The notes under the pieces: model-generated
The model's input: only the letters and a program-made list of their open reading frames with translations
The model's database searches: none
Told to the model about the DNA's origin: nothing
Shown: one piece after another, positions 1 through 7,103 of the stretch
Layout: each line of letters opens with the position of its first letter
How positions within the stretch are numbered: the first letter of the stretch is position 1
Program-made: the position numbers and the translations under genes
Source of the DNA: Hymenobacter sp. YIM 151858-1
GTDB lineage: Bacteria > Bacteroidota > Bacteroidia > Cytophagales > Hymenobacteraceae
Reading direction: 5' to 3'
DNA length: 64,000 nucleotides
Assembly: GCF_025979705.1 (NCBI RefSeq)
Contig: NZ_CP110137.1
Location: 62,001-126,000, forward strand

Positions 1-81
1 CGTGAAGCCAACCCAAATCAGCACGTGAATAACAACCGGCCGGCGCAGCGCGCGCCGCCAACGGGTAAGGGTTAATTGCAT
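1..81 (-). CDS. Sensor histidine kinase (LytS-like), N-terminal fragment
   Basis: A reading frame starts with ATG at 81 and runs left out of the window, so only 27 residues are visible. They begin MQLTLTRWRRAL and continue into a hydrophobic stretch (VVIHVLIWVGF). A short basic segment followed by a membrane helix of the type H-x-L-x-W-x-x-F is the usual opening of Bacteroidota LytS-type sensor kinases with an integral membrane half. The gene is divergent from the peptide precursor at 265, which is how LytS/LytTR pairs often sit beside lanthipeptide loci in this phylum. The kinase assignment is inference from the N-terminus alone; another membrane protein is possible. Confidence 0.45.
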   Translation of the reverse strand, partial: MQLTLTRWRRALRRPVVIHVLIWVGFT

Positions 82-141
82 CCGGCGAAATTAGGACCGG
101 AAGCTTCCCCGGCTGCAAGCGTTGAGTGGAGAGTTCGTTGC

Positions 142-173
142 GCCGGGTTGGTACTGCCAAAAGCCGGGTTGGT
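142..173 (+). promoter_or_regulatory. Tandem 11-bp direct repeat, candidate LytTR operator
   Basis: The 11-mer GCCGGGTTGGT occurs at 142-152 and again at 163-173, exactly 21 bp apart, i.e. two helical turns. LytTR response regulators bind pairs of 9-bp direct repeats separated by about 12 bp, giving the same period. The pair lies between a divergent LytS-like gene and the peptide precursor. The second copy also forms the left arm of a 9-bp hairpin (161-169 with 186-194). The role is inferred. Confidence 0.4.
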
Positions 174-205
174 GTAATTTTTTTCACCCGGCTTGAGGAG
201 GAAAC

Positions 206-213
206 TAGGTTTG
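206..213 (+). promoter_or_regulatory. Bacteroidota -7 promoter element for the precursor gene
   Basis: TAGGTTTG is a perfect match to the Bacteroidota sigma-ABfr -7 consensus TAnnTTTG. It lies about 50 bp before the precursor ATG at 265. No clear -33 TTTG box is visible at the expected distance; the direct repeats just upstream suggest activator dependence. Confidence 0.5.
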
Positions 214-264
214 AATTCAACAGCGCCCCGCTGTGCCTCAACCCCTTTCCAACCTTCAGCCGCG

Positions 265-402
265 ATGAAAAGCCCCAAAGCAGCTCCTAAATTCCAGTTA
301 GTAAAGACCGTCGTAACGCGCTTTGCCCCGGCTCAAACCGGTAAGCGCGCCGGCAGCAGTTCGGGCACCGATTCAGTCACCAGCGTACTCTCCAGCTTTT
401 AA
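265..402 (+). CDS. Lanthipeptide-like precursor peptide without cysteine
   Basis: A 45-residue peptide. The N-terminal half contains PKFQLVKTVVTRF, which resembles the leader signature of Bacteroidota class I lanthipeptide precursors (K-[LF]-x-L-x-K-x-T-[IV]-x-x-[LF]). The C-terminal half (about residues 28-45) is rich in Ser and Thr (SSSGTDSVTSVLSSF), as expected of a core peptide to be dehydrated, but contains no cysteine at all, so canonical lanthionine rings could not form. I chose the ATG at 265 because the leader motif then starts near residue 8; an upstream TTG at 193 would add 24 residues. It precedes a LanC-like gene by 94 bp. The leader match is by eye and the peptide could be unmodified. 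Confidence 0.5.
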   Translation: MKSPKAAPKFQLVKTVVTRFAPAQTGKRAGSSSGTDSVTSVLSSF

Positions 403-496
403 GTCTCGCAGCTGGTTCACCCGTTTGCTCGTCGGGTCCTGGGACGCTGGATTCCCGGCCCCGCGGGTTACTTTCTTACCGGTCCGCCGTAGTGCC

Positions 497-1669
497 ATGC
501 CCATTACTTTCCCATCTGAGCCTGCCGACAAAGGCCCGTACATCAGCGCTCCGGCGCTTGAGGAAGGACAGGGCCTGAGGCTTAGTTGGGAAATGGTGCA
601 CGCTTGGCTGTTGCGGGCCACCGAGATTAGCGCGGCCCCGCTGGGGGAACTGGCAGTCTATGGTTACTGCGTAGATAAAAGCCTGAACCGGCCCGCGGAT
701 CCTGCGTTAACGCAGCGCCTGTACCGGCGGCTGCCCGAACAGCTCGATGAACTGCTGCCTTCGCTGCTGGCCTGGCAATTGGATACGCTTTGCGCAGCCG
801 CCTGGCTGCAAGCGGCCTGGAGCGCGGAAGGGGTAGCGTTGCCCGGGGCGGCAGCCCAGCTTGCACAGCTCGATGAGCAGGTGCAGCAGCGAGCCGTCCA
901 GTTAAGCCAGACTGCCTCCCGCGAAAACCGACGAGCTTACTTTCGCAGCCTGCGCTACCTGAACTTACGCCGCCCAATGTCCGAGCCGCTGCTGTGGCGG
1001 CTGCTCGAAGGGGGACTGCCCCCGCTGGTTTTCTGCCCGGGGCAGGCGGTACCGCTGGGCCTAAACGGGGGATTAGCTGGCGAGCTGCTGCTGCTGCTGC
1101 ACCTGCACCGGGACGGGGTAGCCGTTCCCGGCCTGGACCAGCACCTGCGGGTAAGCCTGCAGCTGCTGTTTAGCGCCCGGCAGTCCGTTGATTTTCAGGC
1201 GGGTCACTACTCCGTGTTTCCCTACGAGCTGCGCGGATCGGCGGGCGAACCTGCCTTTAGCGCCGAGCTAAGCTGGCAGCGCGGCGACTTAGGCCTCGCC
1301 CTCTTGTTTTATGAAGCTGCCGCCTTGTTTGACGACCAGGAGTTATTTAAGACCGCGGAGCTGGTAGGGCTTAATGCGCTGCTGCGCACCTCAACGGCGG
1401 AGACCTTGGTAACTACCGCCGGGTGGCAGCGGGGAGCCGCCGGGCTGGCCACCCTGTACGCCAAGCTGCACCAGCTGAGTGGCCAGCCCGCTTACCGGGC
1501 CGGCTACGATCATTGGCTCGGCCAGACGCAACGATGGCTGCCCCAGGCGCTCCAAGCGGAGCAGCAAGTAACTACCGCCGCCGTATCCGACACAATCCGG
1601 GTCGGCCTGGTGCTGTTATCGGCGTTGAAGGGCAAAGTGCTGTTGTGGGAGAGTGCTCTGCTCTACTAA
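497..1669 (+). CDS. LanC-like protein lacking the zinc ligands
   Basis: A 390-residue protein with the LanC (lanthionine synthetase cyclase) architecture. A GLNGGLAGELLLL segment (about 188-200) matches the Gly-Leu-x-Gly repeat of the family. LSWQRGDLGLAL (258-269) aligns with the usual SWCYGDLGIAL, and GWQRGAAGLATLY (309-321) with the usual CHGxxGLAxxY. The C-terminus (VGLVLLSALKGK) is also typical. In true LanC enzymes the first motif gives one zinc cysteine and the second gives Cys-His; here both read WQRG, so all three zinc ligands are missing. The ATG at 497 removes a low-complexity extension. It lies just downstream of a precursor with no cysteine. The fold assignment is fairly safe; the function is open (leader binding, scaffold, or a changed reaction). 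Confidence 0.7.
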   Translation: MPITFPSEPADKGPYISAPALEEGQGLRLSWEMVHAWLLRATEISAAPLGELAVYGYCVDKSLNRPADPALTQRLYRRLPEQLDELLPSLLAWQLDTLCAAAWLQAAWSAEGVALPGAAAQLAQLDEQVQQRAVQLSQTASRENRRAYFRSLRYLNLRRPMSEPLLWRLLEGGLPPLVFCPGQAVPLGLNGGLAGELLLLLHLHRDGVAVPGLDQHLRVSLQLLFSARQSVDFQAGHYSVFPYELRGSAGEPAFSAELSWQRGDLGLALLFYEAAALFDDQELFKTAELVGLNALLRTSTAETLVTTAGWQRGAAGLATLYAKLHQLSGQPAYRAGYDHWLGQTQRWLPQALQAEQQVTTAAVSDTIRVGLVLLSALKGKVLLWESALLY

Positions 1670-1858
1670 TCAACTTTGCCGTTGTTGGTGGGCAAAGTAG
1701 CCGTCAAAGGCCCAATCACCGCTGCTGTAGCCTGCGCCCGCATTTGGCTGCACTTCCATCCGGTACTCGCCTGCTGGATTAACTGCCAGGTACGCCCACC
1801 GGGGTTGGTCGTCGGCGTCCGCGGAGCGCTGACGCGCGGCGGGTTTGTCTCTGAGCAA
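1670..1858 (-). CDS. Small hypothetical protein or remnant
   Basis: A 62-codon frame whose second half (YLAVNPAGEYRM, then GYSSGDWAFDGYF) has the composition of a real protein rather than of an antisense shadow. It fills the gap between the LanC-like gene and the TfoX-like gene. I do not recognise a family, and the N-terminus looks arbitrary, so this may be a 3' remnant of a longer gene. Confidence 0.25.
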   Translation of the reverse strand: MLRDKPAARQRSADADDQPRWAYLAVNPAGEYRMEVQPNAGAGYSSGDWAFDGYFAHQQRQS

Positions 1859-1915
1859 GGTTGAGTCAAGTGGCAGACGCCGTTATCTTGCGCCGCAATT
1901 CTCCCTACCATTTAG

Positions 1916-2242
1916 ATGGCCACCACCCCGAGCTTCGTTGATTTTGTAACCGGGCAGCTGGCCGGCGCACTGGATGTGTCGGCCAAAAAGCTGTTCGGCG
2001 AATACGGCCTGTACGCCGGCGGCAAGCTGTTTGGCTTGGTGTGCGACAACCAGCTGTTCCTCAAGCCCACCAAGGCCGGCCGGGCATTCCTGGGCGAGGT
2101 AGTCGAACAAGCCCCGTACGACGGCGCGAAACCGGCTTTCCTGATCGACGACAAACTCGAGGACAGCCGCTGGCTCAGCGAGCTGGTTGGGGTATCCTTG
2201 GCCGAACTGCCGGCGCCCAAAGCCAAGCCCGTGAAAGGCTGA
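1916..2242 (+). CDS. TfoX/Sxy N-terminal domain protein
   Basis: A 108-residue protein that matches the TfoX N-terminal domain throughout: an early FVDFVTGQL helix, the KLFGEYGLYAGGKLFGLVCDN strand region (about 25-45), LFLKPTKAGRAF, and a C-terminal segment of the W-L-x-E-L type. Stand-alone N-domain TfoX proteins of about 110 residues are common in Bacteroidota. Their role is not settled; in Gammaproteobacteria full-length TfoX/Sxy regulates competence. The tail (PAPKAKPVKG) is basic. The gene stands alone before a strong hairpin at 2306. Confidence 0.8.
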   Translation: MATTPSFVDFVTGQLAGALDVSAKKLFGEYGLYAGGKLFGLVCDNQLFLKPTKAGRAFLGEVVEQAPYDGAKPAFLIDDKLEDSRWLSELVGVSLAELPAPKAKPVKG

Positions 2243-2305
2243 TCAAGACCCTAACCGCATCAACTCCGCGCGTTGTCGCGCGAGATAAGCCGTTCTACCG
2301 CTGAC

Positions 2306-2346
2306 GGGTCTGGCAACTAAAAGGTTGAGGTTTAGTTGCCAGACCC
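2306..2346. repeat. 16-bp perfect inverted repeat with 9-base spacer
   Basis: The arms GGGTCTGGCAACTAAA (2306-2321) and its exact complement (2331-2346) flank a 9-base loop. There is no T-run after it, so it is a weak candidate for a simple intrinsic terminator. Arm length and spacer equal those of the unrelated inverted repeat at 2462-2502, just before the recombinase gene, which suggests a recombination or binding site; this is inference. Confidence 0.6.
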
Positions 2347-2461
2347 AGCTGAGGGCTCGTCTTGCGAAAGCATCAGAGCGTGGGCAGCATTGGAGCCCTC
2401 TTGCTGCCTATTGGGAAGCTAGCGAAGCAACATAGTTCAAGCGTTCAATGCTATAATCTAT

Positions 2462-2502
2462 CAACTTAGTACCGATAATACTCACTTATCGGTACTAAGT
2501 TG
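2462..2502. repeat. 16-bp inverted repeat with 9-base spacer upstream of the recombinase
   Basis: The arms CAACTTAGTACCGATA (2462-2477) and its exact complement (2487-2502) flank a 9-base spacer. A third partial copy, TCGGTACT, lies at 2532-2539, overlapping the likely core promoter of the recombinase (TATAAT at 2544-2549). The arrangement fits either an autoregulatory operator or a core crossover site for the adjacent tyrosine recombinase. Confidence 0.6.
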
Positions 2503-2556
2503 AAAAGGAGTATTTTCGGCGTGAAAATTCGTCGGTACTGCTTTATAATGTAGCGC

Positions 2557-3537
2557 ATGGAAAAGTCAGCTCAGCTTGCAGTGGTCGTGCCCACCCGGAA
2601 TCATGCGTTGGTGGAGTTGCCGCCCTCGGTGGCCAGGTACGTCGAGGCGGGCCTGCACGGTGCGGAGAATACCAAACGTGGGTACGCAGCTGACTTGCGG
2701 AGCTTTCAAGACTTTTGCGAGCACCACCAGCTAGTGCACCTGCCGGCAGATGTGACGACCGTTGCAGCGTATGTATCGCAGCTAGCGGATCGTGGATTGA
2801 AGCTGGCTACCATTCGTCGGCATGTGGCTGCTATTAGTAAGCTTCATCAACTCGCTGGCCAGACTTCGCCTACGAACCACGAAGCGTTGAACGTGGTGCT
2901 GGACGGCATTGCGCGCGTGGTTGGTAAGCGTCAACGCCAGGCACCGGCTTTTACTGTGGCGGAGTTGAAGCAAGCTATTCGGGCAATGGACCTGACAACT
3001 CCCACTGGACTCCGGGATCGAGCAGTGCTGTTGTTGGGCTTTGCTGGTGCGTTTCGTCGGTCAGAACTGGTGGCGCTCAATGTCGAAGATGTCGAACTGA
3101 CTCGCCAAGCTCTGGTAATTCACCTGCAGCGCAGCAAGACTAACCAGTATGGTCAGGAGGAAGAAAAAGCTGTCTTTTATGCTCCCAGCGCGGATTATTG
3201 TCCTGTAAGGGCAGTGCAGGAATGGGTTGAATGCTTAGGCCAAACTACTGGGCCTTTATTTACGCGCATGAGCCGTGGCAATAAAGAGCGTCCAGCTCAA
3301 CCTGGAAGGGCCCGTCTAAGCGATCAAAGTGTAAACGATTTAGTACAAAGACATTTGGGGGCCATTTACACCGCTCACTCCTTGCGTGCATCCTTCGTAA
3401 CAGTGGCCGTAGAGGCTGGACAATCGAACAAGGCAATCAAAAACCAAACTAAGCAGAAGACAGATGCGATGATTGAACGTTATGCGCGATTAGATGATGT
3501 GAAGAGGTTTAATGCAGCACAATATCTTGGGCTATGA
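2557..3537 (+). CDS. Tyrosine recombinase / integrase
   Basis: A 326-residue site-specific recombinase. The N-terminal SAM-like core-binding domain (about 25-125) contains NTKRGYAADLRSF and TIRRHVAAISKLH. The catalytic domain follows: the first Arg in AFRRSELVAL (167/168), His274 and Arg277 in AHSLRASFVT, and the nucleophile Tyr309 in MIERYARL. The usual Gly-His before the tyrosine is replaced by NQTKQKT, as in a subset of phage-type integrases. It sits just upstream of the defence genes and is preceded by inverted repeats that may be its sites. It appears intact and could mobilise the island. Confidence 0.9.
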   Translation: MEKSAQLAVVVPTRNHALVELPPSVARYVEAGLHGAENTKRGYAADLRSFQDFCEHHQLVHLPADVTTVAAYVSQLADRGLKLATIRRHVAAISKLHQLAGQTSPTNHEALNVVLDGIARVVGKRQRQAPAFTVAELKQAIRAMDLTTPTGLRDRAVLLLGFAGAFRRSELVALNVEDVELTRQALVIHLQRSKTNQYGQEEEKAVFYAPSADYCPVRAVQEWVECLGQTTGPLFTRMSRGNKERPAQPGRARLSDQSVNDLVQRHLGAIYTAHSLRASFVTVAVEAGQSNKAIKNQTKQKTDAMIERYARLDDVKRFNAAQYLGL

Positions 3538-3548
3538 TATTGTACCCT

Positions 3549-3668
3549 TTATAGCCGATTCATAAACGAAGCACCCGTGGCTTCCAAGTTAATGGCGCTG
3601 GATAATCGGACAGCTGCACCCGTTTGATCGAGGCCTAGCGTTTCGCGAATTTGCTGTAAGCGCGTAAG
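3549..3668 (-). pseudogene. 3' remnant of an unidentified gene
   Basis: Between stop codons on the minus strand there is a 39-codon frame reading LTRLQQIRETLGLDQTGAAV and then a C-terminal ASFMNRL. It has strong protein character but no start or upstream coding sequence. The gap between recombinase and GHKL gene therefore holds a scar of an older gene rather than plain spacer. Family unknown. Confidence 0.3.
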
Positions 3669-3797
3669 CTATCGGCATACTATTACGAACTTGAATCTTT
3701 CAGTGAAATAAAGTTGCAAACATGAGAGCGTACTTTGATTTGTCTACTTCTTATCTATACCTTTCTAAACTCGTCAGAACAGCACTTTAGCAATCCA

Positions 3798-6266
3798 ATG
3801 GGATTATTTGATTCGCAAAAACCTGATCTTAAAGCACTATTCCTTAAACTTTTCAACTGTCCTGATGAACAGGCAGTAGAGAAACTTATACTACAGAATG
3901 CAGATATCTTCGCTCCTCCTTCCAATTGGAAGCCACTGGGTGGGAGCGAGAATATGTATGGGGTGATTGAAAACCAGCAGGCTTCGCCTATTGCGGCGCT
4001 TGTGGAGAAGATAACCAACTCCATTGATGCTACCCTCATGCGTAAATGCTATGAGGCAGGAATCAACCCGAAGAATGGAACGGCCCCCAAAACGATGGAG
4101 GCGGCCGTGAAACAATTTTACTCGGGCCAGGCGGATAAGTGGGACCTTAGCTCGTTCCGCAAGGCACAGGCGGAGAACATACAAATTGTTGCTTCTGGTG
4201 CTAGAATGAATACGTCGCTCACCATTTACGACAATGGCGAAGGACAGCACCCCGAGAAGTTCGAGGACACGTTTTTATCGTTGCTGCGTGGCAATAAGAA
4301 CGAAATCCACTTTGTCCAGGGCAAGTACAACATGGGCGGTAGTGGCGCTATTGTGTTTTGCGGCAAGCGGGGTTATCAACTTGTAGCTTCACGGCGCTAT
4401 GATGGCACTGGGCCACTAGGCTTTACATTGATCCGGGAGCATCCCCTGACCAAAGAAGAGCAAGGCTCACGAAAGAACACATGGTACGAATTCTTAGTGT
4501 TGGACGGCCAGATTCCGTCCTTCCCTATTACGGAACTGGATCTAGGTCTGGTGGGCCGTTCGTTTACAACCGGCTCTGTTATCAAGCTCTACTCCTACGG
4601 GCTGCCGGAGGGTTCCCGGTCTGTTATTTCTCGCGACCTTAATCAAAGCCTCAATGAGTTTCTGTTTGAGCCGGCGCTACCGGTGCTGACGGTTGACACG
4701 AAGGAGCGGTACCCCAAGGATAATAACCTAGAGCGGCCTCTTTTTGGGTTGAAGCGCCGCTTAGAGCAGGACGACAAGGAGTATGTGGAGCTGAACTTTG
4801 TAGAGGACTATACCGATGCGCTGTTTGGCAAAATGAGGGTATCAGGGTATGTGTTCAATACAAAGGTCGGCGGCAAATCAGCAAAGGACACGCGGGACTC
4901 TATCCAGCGGGAGTTTTTCAAGAACAACATGGCCGTGCTTTTCTCTATGAACGGGCAGGTGCATGGACACTATTCTTCGGAGTTTATTACCCGGGCGCTC
5001 AAGCTCAATCTGCTGAAGAACCATTTGCTGCTGCATATAGACTGCACCAATATGAGCTATGAGTTTCGCAAGGAGCTATTCATGGCCTCGCGGGACCGGC
5101 TGAAGGATGGAGAAGAAACGCGGGAGCTGCGAAAGTTCTTAGCCGCTAAGTTGGGTAAGGCAGGTGGAAGGCTGGCCGAAATTGAGAAGAAGCGGAAGGA
5201 TGCTATCTCGGTTGACGGTACCGACTCTAAGGACCTGCTGAAGAATGTAACCAAGAACATTCAGCTCAACCCAGATCTGCTAAAGCTGCTCGGTAGCACC
5301 TTTAAGCTAGACGAGAAGAAGGCACAGCCTGAAAAAAAGGACAAACCGGAAAAGAAAGCGTCCTCCAAACCACAGCCAGAACCTTTCAAGCCACAGCGTT
5401 TCCCTTCGTTTTTCAAGGTGAAAGGCAGTCCCGACGGCGACAAAGTACTTACTGGCATTCCACTGGGCGGTGAGAAAACCATCCGCTTCACTACAGACGT
5501 TGAAAATCAATATTTCAACCGGGTGGATGAACCAGGCGAATTGAGGATAGCCTTGCTCGATACGAAACGTGCTACTGGCAAAGGCGGTGTGCTCGAAAGC
5601 AACCCCACGCGAGTGGAAGAGGTGCTAAACGTGAATGTGAGCAGCCCGCAGGATGGTAACATTCGCGTTACGATGAGCCCAAATCAGGATACCCAGGTTG
5701 GCGACGCTGTGAAGCTGAAAGTGTCCCTCACGGCGCCCGGCCAAGAGCTAGAGGAAATATTCTGGGTGAAAATTGCTGACAAAGAAGCTCCACCTAAACC
5801 GGCACCCCAGCTCGAAGAAGAACCTTTACAAGGTCTACCTGATCCAGTTTTTATGTATCAGGAGCCCAAAGAGGGCGCAGCTACTTGGGACCAAATGGAG
5901 GCGCAGGGTATATCTGTCAACCATAAGACGGTAGTGCATCCAATGGCTTCAGGTGACAGTCTCGAGAAGATTTACATCAACATGGACAGTACTGTGCTGA
6001 AGAACTTCCGCAGCAAGTACCGCCATATTAACGAGCAACAACTAGAAGTAACTGCACGCAAGTATTGGACGGCAGTTTATATGCATACCCTTTTTCTGTA
6101 TAGCATCACCAAGAATCGGAAGTATCAAATAACACAGGCTAAAGCTGGTGAGCAAGATCCAGTAGATGTAGCTGATTACATCAAAGACCTGTTTGAAAAC
6201 TTCTACTCAGATTTTATTCTGAATTTCGGAGGAATGGAAGAAATGATGCAGGGGCTTGTCGATTAA
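3798..6266 (+). CDS. GHKL-type ATPase, putative defence component
   Basis: An 822-residue protein with an N-terminal GHKL (Hsp90/MutL/histidine kinase) nucleotide-binding fold: N-box ALVEKITNSIDATL (67-80, with Glu70, Asn74, Asp77), G1 box IYDNGEGQ (143-150), and the glycine-rich lid GKYNMGGSGAI (175-185). A middle region with transducer-like strands follows, then a Lys/Pro-rich linker near 530-560 and a C-terminal part I do not recognise. I chose the ATG at 3798 rather than an upstream TTG that adds a hydrophobic oddity. The gene converges on the SIR2 gene and the two stop codons overlap in a shared TTAA. That tight packing suggests it belongs to the same island. MutL-like ATPases occur in several anti-phage systems; a role here is inferred. 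Confidence 0.75.
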   Translation: MGLFDSQKPDLKALFLKLFNCPDEQAVEKLILQNADIFAPPSNWKPLGGSENMYGVIENQQASPIAALVEKITNSIDATLMRKCYEAGINPKNGTAPKTMEAAVKQFYSGQADKWDLSSFRKAQAENIQIVASGARMNTSLTIYDNGEGQHPEKFEDTFLSLLRGNKNEIHFVQGKYNMGGSGAIVFCGKRGYQLVASRRYDGTGPLGFTLIREHPLTKEEQGSRKNTWYEFLVLDGQIPSFPITELDLGLVGRSFTTGSVIKLYSYGLPEGSRSVISRDLNQSLNEFLFEPALPVLTVDTKERYPKDNNLERPLFGLKRRLEQDDKEYVELNFVEDYTDALFGKMRVSGYVFNTKVGGKSAKDTRDSIQREFFKNNMAVLFSMNGQVHGHYSSEFITRALKLNLLKNHLLLHIDCTNMSYEFRKELFMASRDRLKDGEETRELRKFLAAKLGKAGGRLAEIEKKRKDAISVDGTDSKDLLKNVTKNIQLNPDLLKLLGSTFKLDEKKAQPEKKDKPEKKASSKPQPEPFKPQRFPSFFKVKGSPDGDKVLTGIPLGGEKTIRFTTDVENQYFNRVDEPGELRIALLDTKRATGKGGVLESNPTRVEEVLNVNVSSPQDGNIRVTMSPNQDTQVGDAVKLKVSLTAPGQELEEIFWVKIADKEAPPKPAPQLEEEPLQGLPDPVFMYQEPKEGAATWDQMEAQGISVNHKTVVHPMASGDSLEKIYINMDSTVLKNFRSKYRHINEQQLEVTARKYWTAVYMHTLFLYSITKNRKYQITQAKAGEQDPVDVADYIKDLFENFYSDFILNFGGMEEMMQGLVD

Positions 6267-7102
6267 ACATCTTTCAATTGTTGCACAATATGCAACAATT
6301 CTTCATGGCCGTTCTTAGGATCATAACCAATTATATTAACCTTAAAATCTTTGCGCCACCGATCAACCTCAATATTAGTGAGGTTGTCCTTACTAATCAA
6401 TGCATAATGATTAGGAGAACCGCCATGGAAAATATTATGAATAAATCCTAATAATAAATTCAGCTCTGGATCATTCAATGAAGTGCCGATAAACAAAACA
6501 TTGTAAAAAGAAAACATCAATTGCAATACACTTTGATATCCTCTCTGGTTATATATTATATTTCGATAATCTTTCTCTGTAATTACTATGTCCTGCGGAG
6601 CACTTCTTGCATCACCATGTGCTTTGAGAATAAAAGGCTCTCCTGATACTATATTATAATTTATTGTAGACGCATCCTTGTAACTCAATACTGTAGGAAA
6701 GTCGCCAGTTTTACGCACATAAGCTTTCTCTATTAAAGTGTCATAATTTGTTGTGACTATGAATTTATGCTTAATCTCTAGTATCGCGTCATGTGTCGCC
6801 GTAGGTTGTTTTGTTTTGTCATCAAATACTTTCTTGATATGCTCTGGAAGTTCAGACGGCAAAATGTCCTTAAGCTCTTGAGCAAGCATCAAATATCTTG
6901 TAGGGTTTGGAGCAAGTTTCCTAAATTCTTCGGCTCTTTCTTCCGAGAGGTTTGCGACCTCTTTCGCGAGGTCTATTAATTGCTCAAGTAGTTTGGGCCA
7001 GCCAGGTAACCCAGCCCCCTCAGACACACCCGCCCCTATATACAATCCGCAACGGTTGTTCCTTATGGCCTCAATGAGGTCTTTAGGTATAGTAACTGCC
7101 AT
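6263..7102 (-). CDS. SIR2-domain protein, putative NAD-degrading effector
   Basis: A 279-residue protein built almost entirely of a SIR2_2-type domain: YIGAGVSEGAGLPGW (21-35) for the NAD-binding glycine loop, IVTTNYDTLIEKA (115-127) with the catalytic Asn, and FILKAHGDA (158-166) with the catalytic His. In bacterial immunity such domains act as NADases that deplete NAD on infection. It is the last gene of the minus-strand operon; only one base separates it from the DUF262 gene. Base composition is clearly more AT-rich than the sspBCD genes upstream, suggesting separate acquisition. There is no added sensor domain, so activation probably comes from a partner, the DUF262 protein being the best candidate (inference). 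Confidence 0.85.
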   Translation of the reverse strand: MAVTIPKDLIEAIRNNRCGLYIGAGVSEGAGLPGWPKLLEQLIDLAKEVANLSEERAEEFRKLAPNPTRYLMLAQELKDILPSELPEHIKKVFDDKTKQPTATHDAILEIKHKFIVTTNYDTLIEKAYVRKTGDFPTVLSYKDASTINYNIVSGEPFILKAHGDARSAPQDIVITEKDYRNIIYNQRGYQSVLQLMFSFYNVLFIGTSLNDPELNLLLGFIHNIFHGGSPNHYALISKDNLTNIEVDRWRKDFKVNIIGYDPKNGHEELLHIVQQLKDV

Positions 7103-7103
7103 A

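Noticed and set aside
3735-3797. Upstream TTG start for the GHKL protein giving a hydrophobic leader.
   Set aside because: The ATG at 3798 gives a natural start (MGLFDSQKP) close to the domain; the leader lacks a signal-peptide cleavage site.
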